In this document: positions 53,538 to 64,000 of the stretch, piece by piece
How positions within the stretch are numbered: position 1 is the first letter of the stretch
Layout of the letters: every line of letters begins with the position of its first letter
Assembly: GCA_015178975.1 (NCBI GenBank)
Contig: WHVD01000010.1
Span: 558,001 to 622,000, forward strand
DNA length: 64,000 nucleotides
Direction: 5' to 3'
Origin: Hysterangium stoloniferum
Lineage: Eukaryota > Basidiomycota > Agaricomycetes > Hysterangiales > Hysterangiaceae
Translations under genes and position numbers: made by a program
The notes under the pieces: generated by a model
Told to the model about the DNA's origin: nothing
Database searches by the model: none
The model's input: only the letters and a program-made list of their open reading frames with translations

Positions 53538-56063
53538 ATGTCTACTCAGAAGCCAGTTGACCCCAATAAAATTCTACGGGTTTACAGAGATCATACATAT
53601 CCCAGGGAGGTTTGGTATTCCCTCTCTGGCTTTGTGGGCCTCCTCACAGTAGTTTATCTCATTCGACGTCTTATCCTATGGAGGGCCAAACGCGTGGTAC
53701 CCGTCATGACTCTCGACTCTAAAGAAAGAGGTGGAGAACCCTCCAGATCACCTTCGAACGCTTCCATTTCCTCCCGTCACATCCCTCTCTCTGTGGCCAA
53801 TACGCTTCGTATCGTGCTATACCGATTTACTCTACCCATCGGAGGCGGTAGCAGTTTAACGGTGGCAGAAATTGTTACTATTTCAGGATACATTATAATG
53901 CTGTTTACATGGGAGTTTGTGAATTGTATGTGGACTTGATTAGTCTGATATATACTAGTCCTTACCTTGTTTGGAACTTATACAAGGCACGAATATCACC
54001 ACAAGGGAAAAACTAGATCCTCAGTACTGGGCAAATCGTGCCGCTAACATGGCTGCAATACAACTCCCTCTGCTCCCTCTGCTGTCGGGGAAGAATAATC
54101 TTATGTCCCGTGAGTCTATCATGCATCCAAATTGTTAATTTAGAAAATTGATGACATTGTGTAGTATTAACGGGAATCAGCTACGAGAAGGTATAAATTA
54201 GAAGCTAATAATGAACTTGTCGCTTATCTTTCTTAGTTAAATGTTTTGCATCGAGCAGCAGCTCGAACCTGCTTTGTGCTCATCCTCGTACATGCGTCTG
54301 GGAGGGTGAGTGGACAATTTGACAAGACGAAATTAAATTTTTTAAGTTGACTGTGAGAATAATATTGCAGGCTAAACTTGGGTTGGTTACGGTTTCTGGA
54401 CTACATACTCTAGTCCTTACCAACCGTCAATAGATTTAAGGGTGATACATCCATTTCTGAACCGAAGGTGAAAGTTGGTATTCCAGTTGCAGTGGCGTAT
54501 GGGATTGTTTTTCTCTTGGGGCTCAGGCCATTCCGCACGAGGCACCATGAAATATTCTTCTCTGCTCACTTGGTCTTAGTTTTGTAAGCGAAACGTCCAA
54601 TTGTTTCTTGTTGCTGCCAGTAACATACATTGAAGGTTTATTGTGGTTGGCGTATATAATCACATCAGGCTTGCCGAGGGGTGAGTCATTTCTGACCTTG
54701 GTATCATGCATATAATGACCAGGAAACAGGTACAGTGAGTATATCATCCCCGTATTTATACTCTGGGGTTTGGATCGTACCTTTCGCCTTGCTCGCATCC
54801 TGTGGAATAATCGATCTATCGCACGTTCGTCATCAGACGGGAAGCCGCCTCTCACCGCCACTGCTGAGCTTCTCTCGCCCTCGGTGGTCCGGGTTAGCAT
54901 GAAACGTGATATGTCCTGGAAGGCAGGTCAAAACGTATTTCTCACAATGCCCGCGGTATCAGCCATGCCGCACGAAGCCCATCCTTTCACCATCTGCAAT
55001 ATTCCGGGAAACACGAGCTTGGTAGGCGCTGTGGATGATGCTAGATTAGAAGGGAACGAGTATCGCTTAAAGCCTGCTGGAAAGGGACCTAGCGATTTAG
55101 TATTTTTCATTAAGGTCAAAAATGGGTTCACAAAGCGACTTAGCGAAAATGTTAAACAACAGCGAGATGCAGACGGCAGGGCATTATTTTCGGTTCTTAT
55201 TGATGGCCCATACGGCACCCCGCCAGATGTAAATGCGTATGAGAGCGTTATCCTTATTGCAGGTGAGACACTGTTCCTCATTTATGAATTGAAGAAGTCA
55301 ACTTCATATTGATATAGGCGGCTCGGGCATCACATTCTCAGTTCCTTTGTTACAAGACATAGTACTGTAAGTTTGAAATATTCCAGAGAGTGCTGTCTGC
55401 TACAATGCAATTAAGAAACACGAAGAACGGACGATCAGCGTGTAGGGAGATCTTGTTTATCTGGATCGTTCCACACGAGGGTACATTATTAAATCCACGC
55501 CTCGCAATAAGGAAAATCTAACATGTTATCCCGCAGAGGAATTTTCTTGGATATCAGGAGCAATACATGAGGCACTCCAAACAGCGCCTTCCAATTTGCA
55601 AATCCGCATTCATTTGCATGCGACTCAGTCTTCCACGGTTCCTGAATTTGTCAGTGGGACTGGGACAATAATCGACGAAGACTATGAAAGAAAGCAATCA
55701 CCTACAGACTCTTCGAAGGTTGGTCAGTTAAGCGAAGAGAGAATCCGGACTTTCAATGGACGGCCAAATATTCGAAGCATGCTGGAAGAGGAAATACGCC
55801 TTCATGCCATAGGGACAGTTTCCGTGAATGGTAATTTCCAATATTGAAGATCTTTAGAATAACCTTTGATTCTTCTTCTTCTCTTTTTTTCAGTCGCTGG
55901 GCCTCCTTCCATGGCCGAGGATGTGCGAAAGGCACTTCGCTTTGATGCAGCTGGACCTTTGGCAATTCTTAGAGGTCGTCCCAGCGTGAATTTACATGTT
56001 GAGACGTTTGTGATTTCAGTACGTATGAAATCTTATGATTCTTCGGGAATTGCATTAATCTGA
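53538..56063 (+). pseudogene. Ferric reductase-like gene E (inverted paralog, frameshifted)
   Basis: ATG at 53538 (MSTQKPVDPN). Exon 1 53538-53925, exon 2 from 53987 (CTNITTREKLDPQYW), then LLTGISYEK, NVLHRAAARTCFVLILVH (H-x13-H) and later GLDRTFRLARIL. Then EAHPFTICNIPG, VLIDGPYGTPPDVNAYE, GGSGITFSVPLLQDI, SWISGAIHEAL and VAGPPSMAEDVRKALRF, ending at 56063. In the fifth exon a net loss of 2 nt near 54387-54400, relative to gene D, puts TAG in frame shortly after. Unless the sequence is wrong there, the protein is cut before the FAD domain. The other exons look well preserved, so loss is recent. Orientation is opposite to A-D. Confidence 0.75.
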
Positions 56064-56629
56064 ATATACAGTGATAGCATGAGGCTGGATATCATGCAAA
56101 CGATGTTTCATCACGTATAGTGTGATAGTATGTACATGCCGGGCCATTGGGCTCAACCAGGATACTCATAAGCTGAACAGAGAGAAGTTACGTTCAAAAC
56201 TAAACAATTTTGGAACAGATTTATCATATATTTAAATGCAAGTACCGTTAAGCGTATGAATAAATATAAAATAAGATCAAAGTAGTTGATGACTTGGACC
56301 CCAGATTATTTGTAGTCAAACTTCGTGTGCAAACGATCATGGTGCATCTTCAGGTTTCTCAACAAACGTCATATCCTAAAGGAATTTGTCTAGATCGTTT
56401 CCGGAGTACATAAGGTGTTGAATTAGCAAACACGTTATCGTCCGCCCCTGTCAAGTACATGACTTTTCCATTCTTGCAGAAGCCTCCCTGCATTCTGTGT
56501 ATATGCTGGGGGTCATTCATTATGTGGTTTCCCTTGTCCAAATGTGAGAAAATGTATTTTAATTTCCAGTGATCATGTAGCAGCCAGTCCAGACTGCCCA
56601 GTGTGCAATGGAATGATACTGAAGCATAC

Positions 56630-56913
56630 TGTTAAGTGTGGGGCTTACAAGTAGGGCTCTGGAGAAACCCACAGAAGTTCCAGGGAAGGACATGGCTTCA
56701 GCTTATGTGCTGTGCCCTCACAAGATCACATTGTCCAACTTTAGATAGGAGTGGATGGGAACCCTATGGGTTCTGAGAATATGCTAAGGCAAATTACTGG
56801 GGGGTTACTTAGTCAATTTTCTGATTGGATTGTATGTACAGATAGTAGCTAGACTATATAGACTTATAGATTATTGTACTACAAATGCAACCATGGTAGT
56901 TGACATTTTAACA
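56630..56913 (-). mobile_element. Family-3 solo LTR relic, reverse
   Basis: It begins TGTTAAGTGTGGGG and has the reversed shared motif at 56692-56725, a start-site complement ATTTTCTGATTGG (about 56816) and TATA (CTATATAG, about 56854). The right end near 56913 (TTTTAACA) is approximate. CpG is depleted. Confidence 0.6.
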
Positions 56914-58520
56914 CAGACCCTGTCTAATGAACAACACTGGAAGTTTGTATGGTGCAAAACACCTAGACACCCGCCACTTTCAAACAGAGGCCAAATTGGT
57001 TGTGAAAAGGATTTTCTAGATCCCTTCCAAAAATGGCTCTGATCTTCTACGTGACCATTATTGGTATATTAGTTTGGAGCCAAGGCAGGCAACAATGCCG
57101 ATATATAGTAACAAATAGACTTTGAAATTTGCTACATTCCCCAGCCCGAGAAAAACCATGGCGAAAAAGCACAGAAACAATCTGCTGTACACACTTGAGA
57201 AGGGGCACCATTGCTATGCTCAATTTCGAGATTCTGAGATCCTTCGGTTCAAGGTAATACAAATCCCATCGACGCATCCCAGAGTGACTTGCACACTACT
57301 TTGATAAATATATAACACTTATCTCATACATCACCTTCCCAATAGTAATTGGCCAGATTGCTGACAACTTAAACAAAACTCCATCAGTTCTAAGTATTTC
57401 ACAAATTGCTCCAGTACATTTGATCCCCTTGTCAAGTGGAGCATTTCTACTAAATGAATAAGATGTTGTGTAAATTTTGAACATCCAAGTTTGTTTGTTC
57501 GAAGGTGGTGGTTTTTAGGTGCTTTGCACTATAAAAACTATGAGTTTACAGCCATGCTCAAGTGGGAGTGATAAAAAACGGTGATACAAGTGACACAGCG
57601 TTGAACGAACTTCTATCGGGGTGTGATGATCCCGCATCAGATAGGACGCCATGTGTCACCTCGTGCTGCGGGCCTAGCTTTCACTCATATATAATGTAAA
57701 GTTTTTATTGTAGTCCTCAGTCGTCTTTATAGCCTCTTAGGCAGCGACACGGTATGGGCTTCTGCTGCCCTATTATACTTATTTGTCAACATCGGTAATG
57801 ACTGTACTGCACTCTGCGGCAGCACTACCCAAATAAACCCACACATGCTGTGACAGTGATAAGATCTGATCAAACCGGAAGAGGCAGCGCTGAAGGAGAT
57901 GCAAGAATGCTCCAACAGTAACGCCCGGACAGCAAGTGTGCTGCGGATCAGTCATAAAAATTGGTTGATGAACTCGGGTATATACACACTTGTCGTACCT
58001 AACAACCCCACAACGGTTCAGCGAAAATTTTACAGTAGCACTCTTCGAGACGATTGACTAAATTATGATGAAATCGTACGCCTGGTCACCCTCTGACACT
58101 AGAGTATTAATTATAAAGCGCCAAACAATCAAGAAATCTGGTTAGGTGAGTTCTATTGCTGTGTTCTCAATTAGAACTAATATTAGTATTATAGGTTGTT
58201 ATACATAGCTTTATTGCTGTGTCCCACTTGTAACTAATAATAGTAAGGGTTGCTATACTTAAACTCAGCAAAGTACCACATATGGAAATTTGGACTTCCG
58301 AGGGCGGTGTGGAAGTGATTTCCAGCATTCATTTGACAGTCGCATTGTCATATAGATTGATACTTCGGGGTGTTGTAGTTACCGGCAATGACATTAATAC
58401 TTTTAGCAAGCGGATGACATGAATGGTTTCGAAAGTATAAGTAGAAGGATCAGACACACACCAGGTCACTCTCCATTTTACGTTCCCAAAGGCATTGAGC
58501 CTGTTTAATCTTCTACTCTC
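56914..58520. other. Intergenic region
   Basis: No supported gene. An imperfect GATA-like sequence (GTGATAAGATCTGATCA, about 57858) does not fit the ATCWGATAA site. Confidence 0.4.
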
Positions 58521-59494
58521 ATGACCCTTGATCCATTCGGAAAGATCGCTGCGGCTGAAATCGCCTTCTATGCTCCTGTACTTTGTATCGCATTCTTCGT
58601 CGCTCTCAGACATGGGTTTAGTCGTAGGCAAGGTTGGGTGTTTCTATTTATCTTTTCTTTGAGTAAGCCCCTGTCAAATCCAACCCGTTGCAACGTTATT
58701 TACAAGGGTTCCTAGTTCGCGTCGTTGGTAGTGCTATCACCCTATCATATAGAACTTCGTCCGAACCTAAAATCGGACTCATAATCGCAGCTACTGTGCT
58801 GTCTGGAATCGGTTTATCACCGCTTCTGTTAGCTACACACGTATTTGTTAGAAAAATGTAGGAAATATCTTTTTTGATGCACAAGTATAACTTCTAAAAA
58901 TCAGTCTAGAGCCGAATATGGTTGGCAGTCGAACTCGAATCGCCCACTGCATATGATTCGGGTGCTTCTTGTAGTCTCCCCTATTCTAGGGGCTGTCGGT
59001 GGGTCTATGGTGACACCCGGAGACTCTGAAAGCAGCATAAACACCGGGAGAACCCTCACGCGAGTCGCTGTCGTATTGTTCATGGTGGCATTTGCAGGTC
59101 TTTTTGCGGTACATATATTGCTGTGGCGAGCAAGACTTTTGATACCTGTCCATCACCTCACGGTAAATATATTTCTCATTTAAATGCCGAAGTCTCTAAT
59201 GTTACTGCCCTCCAGCTTCTCTTCGGAATTTCCTTGACTATGCCCCCGCTATTCATTCGCCTTGTATATTCCCTTCTCGGAGCATTTGCCACTTCCATTG
59301 CATCACGTTGGTCGTACATAAACGGCGATTGGCGAATATATCTCACAATGGGATTGATTATGGAGTACCTGGTGGTGGGGGTCTATATTACAACTGGCCT
59401 CTTAACTCCTCTGCAGAAGGAAGACAAGGAGCTGAATGATATGGGAGGTTCAACCCAAGCTCCTAATTCAAGTGTAGGGCAGGAGGTTGTCTAG
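58521..59494 (+). CDS. Multi-pass membrane protein, DUF7702-like (copy 2)
   Basis: Four exons: 58521-58662, 58716-58857, 58910-59162 and 59216-59494, giving 271 residues with introns of 52-53 nt and consistent phases. The start LDPFGKIAAAEIAFYAPVL, RHGFSRRQGWVFLF, SGIGLSPLLLATHVF, IRVLLVVSPILGAVGGS, FIRLVYSLLGAF and DWRIYLTMGLIMEYLVVG align in order with the gene at 47844, with introns at the same places. Several membrane helices are predicted. The role is unknown; the pair shows local duplication. No break was seen. Confidence 0.78.
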
Positions 59495-59699
59495 GCTGTA
59501 GTGATGAATCCGCGATTGCGCAACAACAACAACTCTCCATGTGGCTCACTATGCTATAATGTGACTTGTTGTAGAGATATGCCGATCATTACCTTGTACC
59601 GTATACAGACGGCCGAACACCACACGAGCCGTATAGTGACATGAAACCTCCTCGGATAGTACGGATACGCACGCATACAGGCCGTATTACGGCCTTACT

Positions 59700-59787
59700 G
59701 TAAGCCTGGTGGCTTACAACATGCAGATTACATCACCACAGACGCACACGTACTATTTTAGATAGATCGTTTACTTACCGTCATCAT
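59700..59787 (+). repeat. 90-bp dispersed repeat, copy 2
   Basis: It is close to 39592-39681, with the same starting hairpin (GTAAGCC-TGGT-GGCTTAC) and the same TTTACTTACCGTCATCAT end. Flanking sequences differ, so it is a mobile unit or a conserved end of one. Confidence 0.75.
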
Positions 59788-60019
59788 TAAATAGCTTGGC
59801 GAGCTAAACGAAGCTTCTGCTTCAAGAACATGCCAATAGTTTGCGGCTTAAGATTGGCTCGGCGCAAAGATAGTATCACGGCCACCAGGAAAATGCATTC
59901 AACTGTAACCGCTGATCCTGTGAGTGTTAAAGCAAGATATCATTGAATACAAATCTAACAAACCTACCCGGAATTGTCATAATATCACGGGCGAAAAGAC
60001 TGAGAAAAGGATATAGTAC

Positions 60020-60500
60020 CTACCACCAGGCGACAGGCTCGCAAGTTTCCCAATCATCCGGCAGAATTCGGAAGTACTCACTCAACTCATCTCGCGACGT
60101 ACTGGTATTCCGGGATTTGTAGCGTGAAATAAAGCTAATGTTCTGTGGCAGAAATCTGGTCCTTGCGTCTCGGAATAATCGCAGCCACTTAGTAACCAGG
60201 GCAATGTTCTCCCATTCTGAGAGTTCGAAAGGCCGGAGCTCCTTGATCCTGGACTTTGCACATTGAAAAATCGAAACCATATCACTCACCGAAATAAATA
60301 TTCTCGTCTCCTCGACCATGAGTCCTCCCAGTTCCATGACACGACACTTGACAATTGTGGCGCTTGGAATATTTTGTGATATGGACCGATGATACATAAG
60401 TCCAAAAGCTGCTTAAATTCAGATTTTTCAACCTCTTCAAATGGTTGATTACAAGTAATGATCCATTCAACCAGTAATTTCTCAAATTAAATTCTTTCTG
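60020..60500 (-). pseudogene. hAT-like transposase relic
   Basis: Minus strand KLLVEWIITCNQPFEEVEKS is typical of the hAT segment (L-x2-WI-x4-PF-x2-VE). Farther on, FELSEWENIALVTKWLRLF resembles the L-x2-EW-x2-I-x2-L-x3-L-x2-F segment. Frames are broken. Upstream a decayed FQEKVGHWVNLFPDMWQKV frame (about 60640-60570) may belong to it. Confidence 0.5.
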
Positions 60501-60639
60501 ATCCCATGGCTTCTATGTTGATAATTTATGAATGTCCATTTGATTTTCGGTGTGAAGGAGAGACTTACTTAACTTTTTGCCACATGTCTGGAAAAAGGTT
60601 CACCCAATGGCCCACTTTTTCCTGAAATTTCTTCAAGTA

Positions 60640-62560
60640 TTCAGATGTTATGGTATAATTGAAAAGAACCATGTTATTTGCAATATAAATTTCCTTATTG
60701 ATGGAGTGGGAGATTTCTGATGCTCTCATATGAAGTCAGGACATCCCCGGAAAATGTGTATGAATGTGGTTGATCAATCCTAAAAAATCCATCTATTTTA
60801 AAAACAAGATGCCTATATGGAATGACTAACCATTCTGTGATCCTTTAATTGCTGCAGTAATTGTGAAAATATTCTTTCCCCCATCAGGAAAGTGGGAAGA
60901 TCAGTAAGTATGCCGTCTATATTGTCTAGAGCCATGTAGGAGAGCTAGCTAGCTCGGCTAGACTCGGCTAAACACCCTACTTTCGCGAGATCCCTACTTA
61001 CTAGTCGGTATAAAAGCTTACTATAGATCTAGGGGGTCTAGGAAGGCTAGGGAGTCTAGATGGTGGGTGCAGACATTCCCAAATCCCTGATGCTGATATA
61101 ACAATGGTAATGTTTGCACCCAAGATTTCTTGGGATGCCTTTTGCATCGAAAGAGACCGGTTCGTAAAAAAAATATCTTACAGACTGTAATCTGCCTTGA
61201 AACTGTGCTTGAAAAATAAAGAATTGTAAATTATAAATGAAGAAAAATTGTATAAAGCCACACATCTGAATCTTTATACTCAATGTCGTTGTCGTTGGTG
61301 TCTGTGCACTCTCTGGAGCAAAATAATCTATCACCACATGGATTTTTGCTTTTTATTGGTTGGTCCAACATCTAATATTGCATGCAACAAATCATCGGAT
61401 ACTGTTGATGTGGCCCCATCTTCTGGGTGCTTGTGTTTTTGTGACTTTTCGATGGTTTTATTCACCATTTGAGCCACAGAGTATGGACTTGGAAATGTGG
61501 TGCCTTCTTTTAAGTCCCTGTGGCATTGTCTTGTGAAGAAGTTAGTAACAAGCTGAAAGTGTGATGCCTGTGAGTCCGAGACAGCATTATTTTATACTAC
61601 CACCACTATCCTCAGTATTAGTTACATGTTCTTCAAATACTTCTGAGTTGTTGTCATCCTTGGAAGTCAGTGTCACTTGAGACACTTGTTATGTTTAATT
61701 GCATAGCTTCATGTTTGTTGAGTGTCCCAGATGTGAATGAACACAGTGAATCAATATGAGTTTTCATTTTCATTGTCAGCTCTGTCACATTCACCTTGGC
61801 ACCTTGATTGGAATCTGAGGCTGCTTCTCTTAGCTTGATCTGTCAGCTTGGCTGATGTAGGCAGCATGAGTGAAGTGGAACCCCCTAAATTCCAATGTAT
61901 CAGTCATGTTCTGGCAGCTTGACCTAGAAATACCTTCTGAACTTCCCAAACCTTTGATTATCACTCCAGCTCCTTCTGCCTGCAGCAGTAAGAGTTGTGA
62001 TCCACAAATTAACCGCATTAGCAGCACCTGGGTCAGATGCATTGGAGAACTATGTGAGACACCACTGCACAAGATCACCTGTTTTTGTGAGTGTGTTCTC
62101 TCCCCCACTAATCTTGATACCTCTTGATCTGTCACCAATGGCTGGATGCATAACTTTATTGAAGCCAGGCCAAGTACCCTCCTCCTTCAAGAATAAGAGA
62201 TAAATTTCTGTGGGGTGTTTAGAACCCAGGCAAGATTCTGGGAATGTTGAAGGCAAAGCAATGAATAAACAGACCATGAGCATAAGTTCAGCCTCATAGA
62301 AAATAGGTGACATGTTCACATACTACAAAACTACCTGTGAGTATTTTGAACAGTAATGGGTATTAAGGAAAAATTGATCTACTGATGGAATATTACTGAT
62401 ACATCCATTGCTGTACAGCCACACTATCTGACACTGGGGATGAGTCACATATGTGTACCTAAAGGTACACATATATTTTTTCTTACTATAACAACATAAT
62501 TGGATTCAAAGAAGACTTTACACTGGATTACAAAATTACTTGCTCTATTCCCATACTTAC
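60640..62560. other. Gene-free decayed repeat region
   Basis: CpG-poor sequence with no gene I can support. Notable small features are a GAGCTAGCTAGCTC palindrome near 60943 and GTATAAAAG near 61008. A long frame on the minus strand at 62138-61830 is not recognisable. Confidence 0.35.
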
Positions 62561-62589
62561 AGAAATATATGTCTGTATTTATACAGGCA

Positions 62590-63170
62590 ATATGGGGGCA
62601 AAAACAGTGTGTTGAAGTGGTTTGAACTGGCACTTAGTGGACTTACCCTAGACAAGCCACATTGGCTTCATGACTGGGATGCATTTGTTGAGGAAGTAGA
62701 AATGAATTTTTGTCCGTATGACCTAACTGGAAATAGCCTCACCAATCTTCATATGAAGGACAATCAGCATATCATGGGGACTAATCCGTCTTTTAAAAGA
62801 GTGAGGTTTGCCTTAAGGTCTTCATATATGAGATGAGGAAGAGGAAGTTGAAAAACGTAATGGGAAAAGAGGAGTTTTTATTGCAAAGGCTAAAAAAAAG
62901 GCTAACCATATATATTTTTGACTGGACTACATTATGCAGTTCAACAATCTTGCAGTGTGTTGTCAATGGGGCAATTCTGCACTCCACCATCAATTCTATT
63001 CCAGCCTGCCATCCCACCTCAAAGATGAAGTCTTGAAAGGTGAGGATGGCAAACCCAAGACATTGTCTCATATGCACCTCAAGGCCCAAAATGCAGATGC
63101 CCACTATTGGGAACATTATGCAGAAATTGCCCATGAGACACCTGTGAAGATCTGTTCCCAGAGACTCCAC
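62590..63170 (+). pseudogene. Gypsy gag relic with an insertion
   Basis: KWFELALSGLTLDKPHWLHD and FVEEVEMNFCPYDLTGN (62610-62760) match the Element I and II capsid region. After MKDNQHI an extra about 145 bp (62775-62920) intervenes, and the frame resumes with LDYIMQFNNLAVCCQWGNSA and HLKDEVLKGEDGKPKTLSHM to about 63150. CpG sites are nearly all lost. Confidence 0.75.
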
Positions 63171-63425
63171 ATATCAGGTTCTGAACCATCTTCTAAACTA
63201 GTATCAAGATCCAGAATCCACCAGAACCTGACCCTCATCTCTCAAATACATACCCTTCAACTCAAATCTCATTCTGGTATTCTGCCCTTGACTAGACACC
63301 TCCTGTTATGATTTTGTAAGACTAGTATCCGCTGTAGGTGCAGACAGACACTAGAATGAGTGATAGGGAATAAACCACTGCTGTATTCAAATCCACATGT
63401 ATATAATATATACTAGTGGAGAACA

Positions 63426-63560
63426 ATGGGATGTGAGCAACAATGGGATATGGACTACAATGGGATGTGGACTACAATGGGATGTGGACTACAATGGGAT
63501 GTGGACTACAATGGGATGTGGACTACAATGGGATGTGGACTACAATGGGATGTGGACAAC
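63426..63560 (+). repeat. 17-bp minisatellite
   Basis: About seven tandem copies of ACTACAATGGGATGTGG, nearly identical, with degenerate edges on both sides. Confidence 0.92.
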
Positions 63561-63599
63561 AATAGAACTAACTATTACCAAATCACAGGGTAGGGAGTC

Positions 63600-64000
63600 T
63601 CACTCCCTTACAATCTGGAACCCATTGGACTCTGCCCTTTGAAAGTTGACTTCTTTACATGTCCCTAGTCATTTCCCAGCCCAGACTTCCAGTCACACTC
63701 CTGGTGTTTGTTCTAGATACTTTGGTCTATGGCCCAACCTTCACCAGATCATCCTTGTCACCCCTTCTCACCTTCTCTATTCCAATATTCCGACTTACCT
63801 GGAACCCATGGCTTTTCAAAAATATGCTTACCTAATCATTATAGTGTTAGGATCCATTTCCGGATAGTATTGGATATCCATGGATATTCTGACTCCCTTC
63901 CTTTGTCTTGCATTTGGTAACTGACTAGTTGTCAGATACTCATTTGTTTGTTTATTGTTCTTGCCCTTATTCCCTGATCTGTCCCCATCCTTGTTTCCTC
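63600..64000. other. Window end, nothing recognised
   Basis: Pyrimidine-rich, CpG-poor sequence without a supported gene. It may be further repeat debris. Confidence 0.4.

Noticed and set aside
57850..57875. GTGATAAGATCTGATCA as an iron-GATA site upstream of the second DUF7702-like gene
   Set aside because: It does not contain ATCWGATAA and is not part of the shared promoter module.
1340..63560. CRISPR arrays at the tandem repeats
   Set aside because: The arrays have no spacers of unique sequence, and the genome is eukaryotic.
63397..63642. Small protein with repeated WTTMGCGLQWDVDYNG
   Set aside because: A frame through the 17-bp minisatellite and unsupported as a gene.

Overview
This window looks like nuclear DNA of a filamentous basidiomycete, probably an agaricomycete. 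The evidence is many short (about 47-70 nt) introns, fungus-type genes (LAS1, plasma-membrane ferric reductases, two multi-pass membrane proteins of the DUF7702 type), chromodomain Ty3/Gypsy retrotransposons, and old repeats that have lost CpG to TpG. The order (Cantharellales-like) is a guess from the style of the retrotransposon proteins. No tRNA, rRNA or CRISPR array was found.

Positions 1-19.3 kb are a nested retrotransposon block. A solo LTR (901-2555, TSD GTACT) has been swollen by a GA(C/T)YCTCAGTCTCC minisatellite. Next is Element I (2932-19328, Ty3/Gypsy, broken gag and pol). It is interrupted by a reverse solo LTR (5325-6047, TSD TTTTA) and by Element II (6591-14594, two 819-bp LTRs, TSD TGGAG). 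Element II itself contains an inverted, deleted copy of its own family (9888-13766). Both families have a Tf1-like self-priming layout: the 11 nt at the predicted transcript start are complementary to the 11 nt that begin 2 nt after the 5' LTR. Both also carry, antisense between the chromodomain and the 3' LTR, a three-exon gene with its own TATA box. That gene encodes a coiled-coil, an acidic exon and a perfect Zn(II)2Cys6 spacing. This is the most unusual system in the window.

Positions 21.7-23.5 kb hold an intact five-exon LAS1 gene on the minus strand. From 24.4 to 56.1 kb lies a family of five ferric-reductase-like genes: A is degraded, B, C and D are on the minus strand, and E is inverted on the plus strand with a frameshift. 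C, D and E share an upstream module with paired CAGATAA cores that match the ATCWGATAA site of iron-responsive GATA repressors (SreA/Urbs1/Fep1 type); in E the core is triplicated. A Ser/Thr-rich single-pass membrane protein lies between B and C. Two DUF7702-like genes lie at 47.8-48.9 and 58.5-59.5 kb.

The rest is repeat debris: Ty3/Gypsy relics at 39.5-41.6, 56.6 and 62.6-63.2 kb, Ty1/Copia relics at 46.2-46.9 and 50.1-50.3 kb, a hAT-like relic at 60.0-60.5 kb, possible tRNA-derived SINE scraps, a 90-bp dispersed repeat, and minisatellites. Large stretches (19.4-21.7, 37.6-39.5, 50.5-52.6 and 60.6-62.5 kb) have no recognisable gene.
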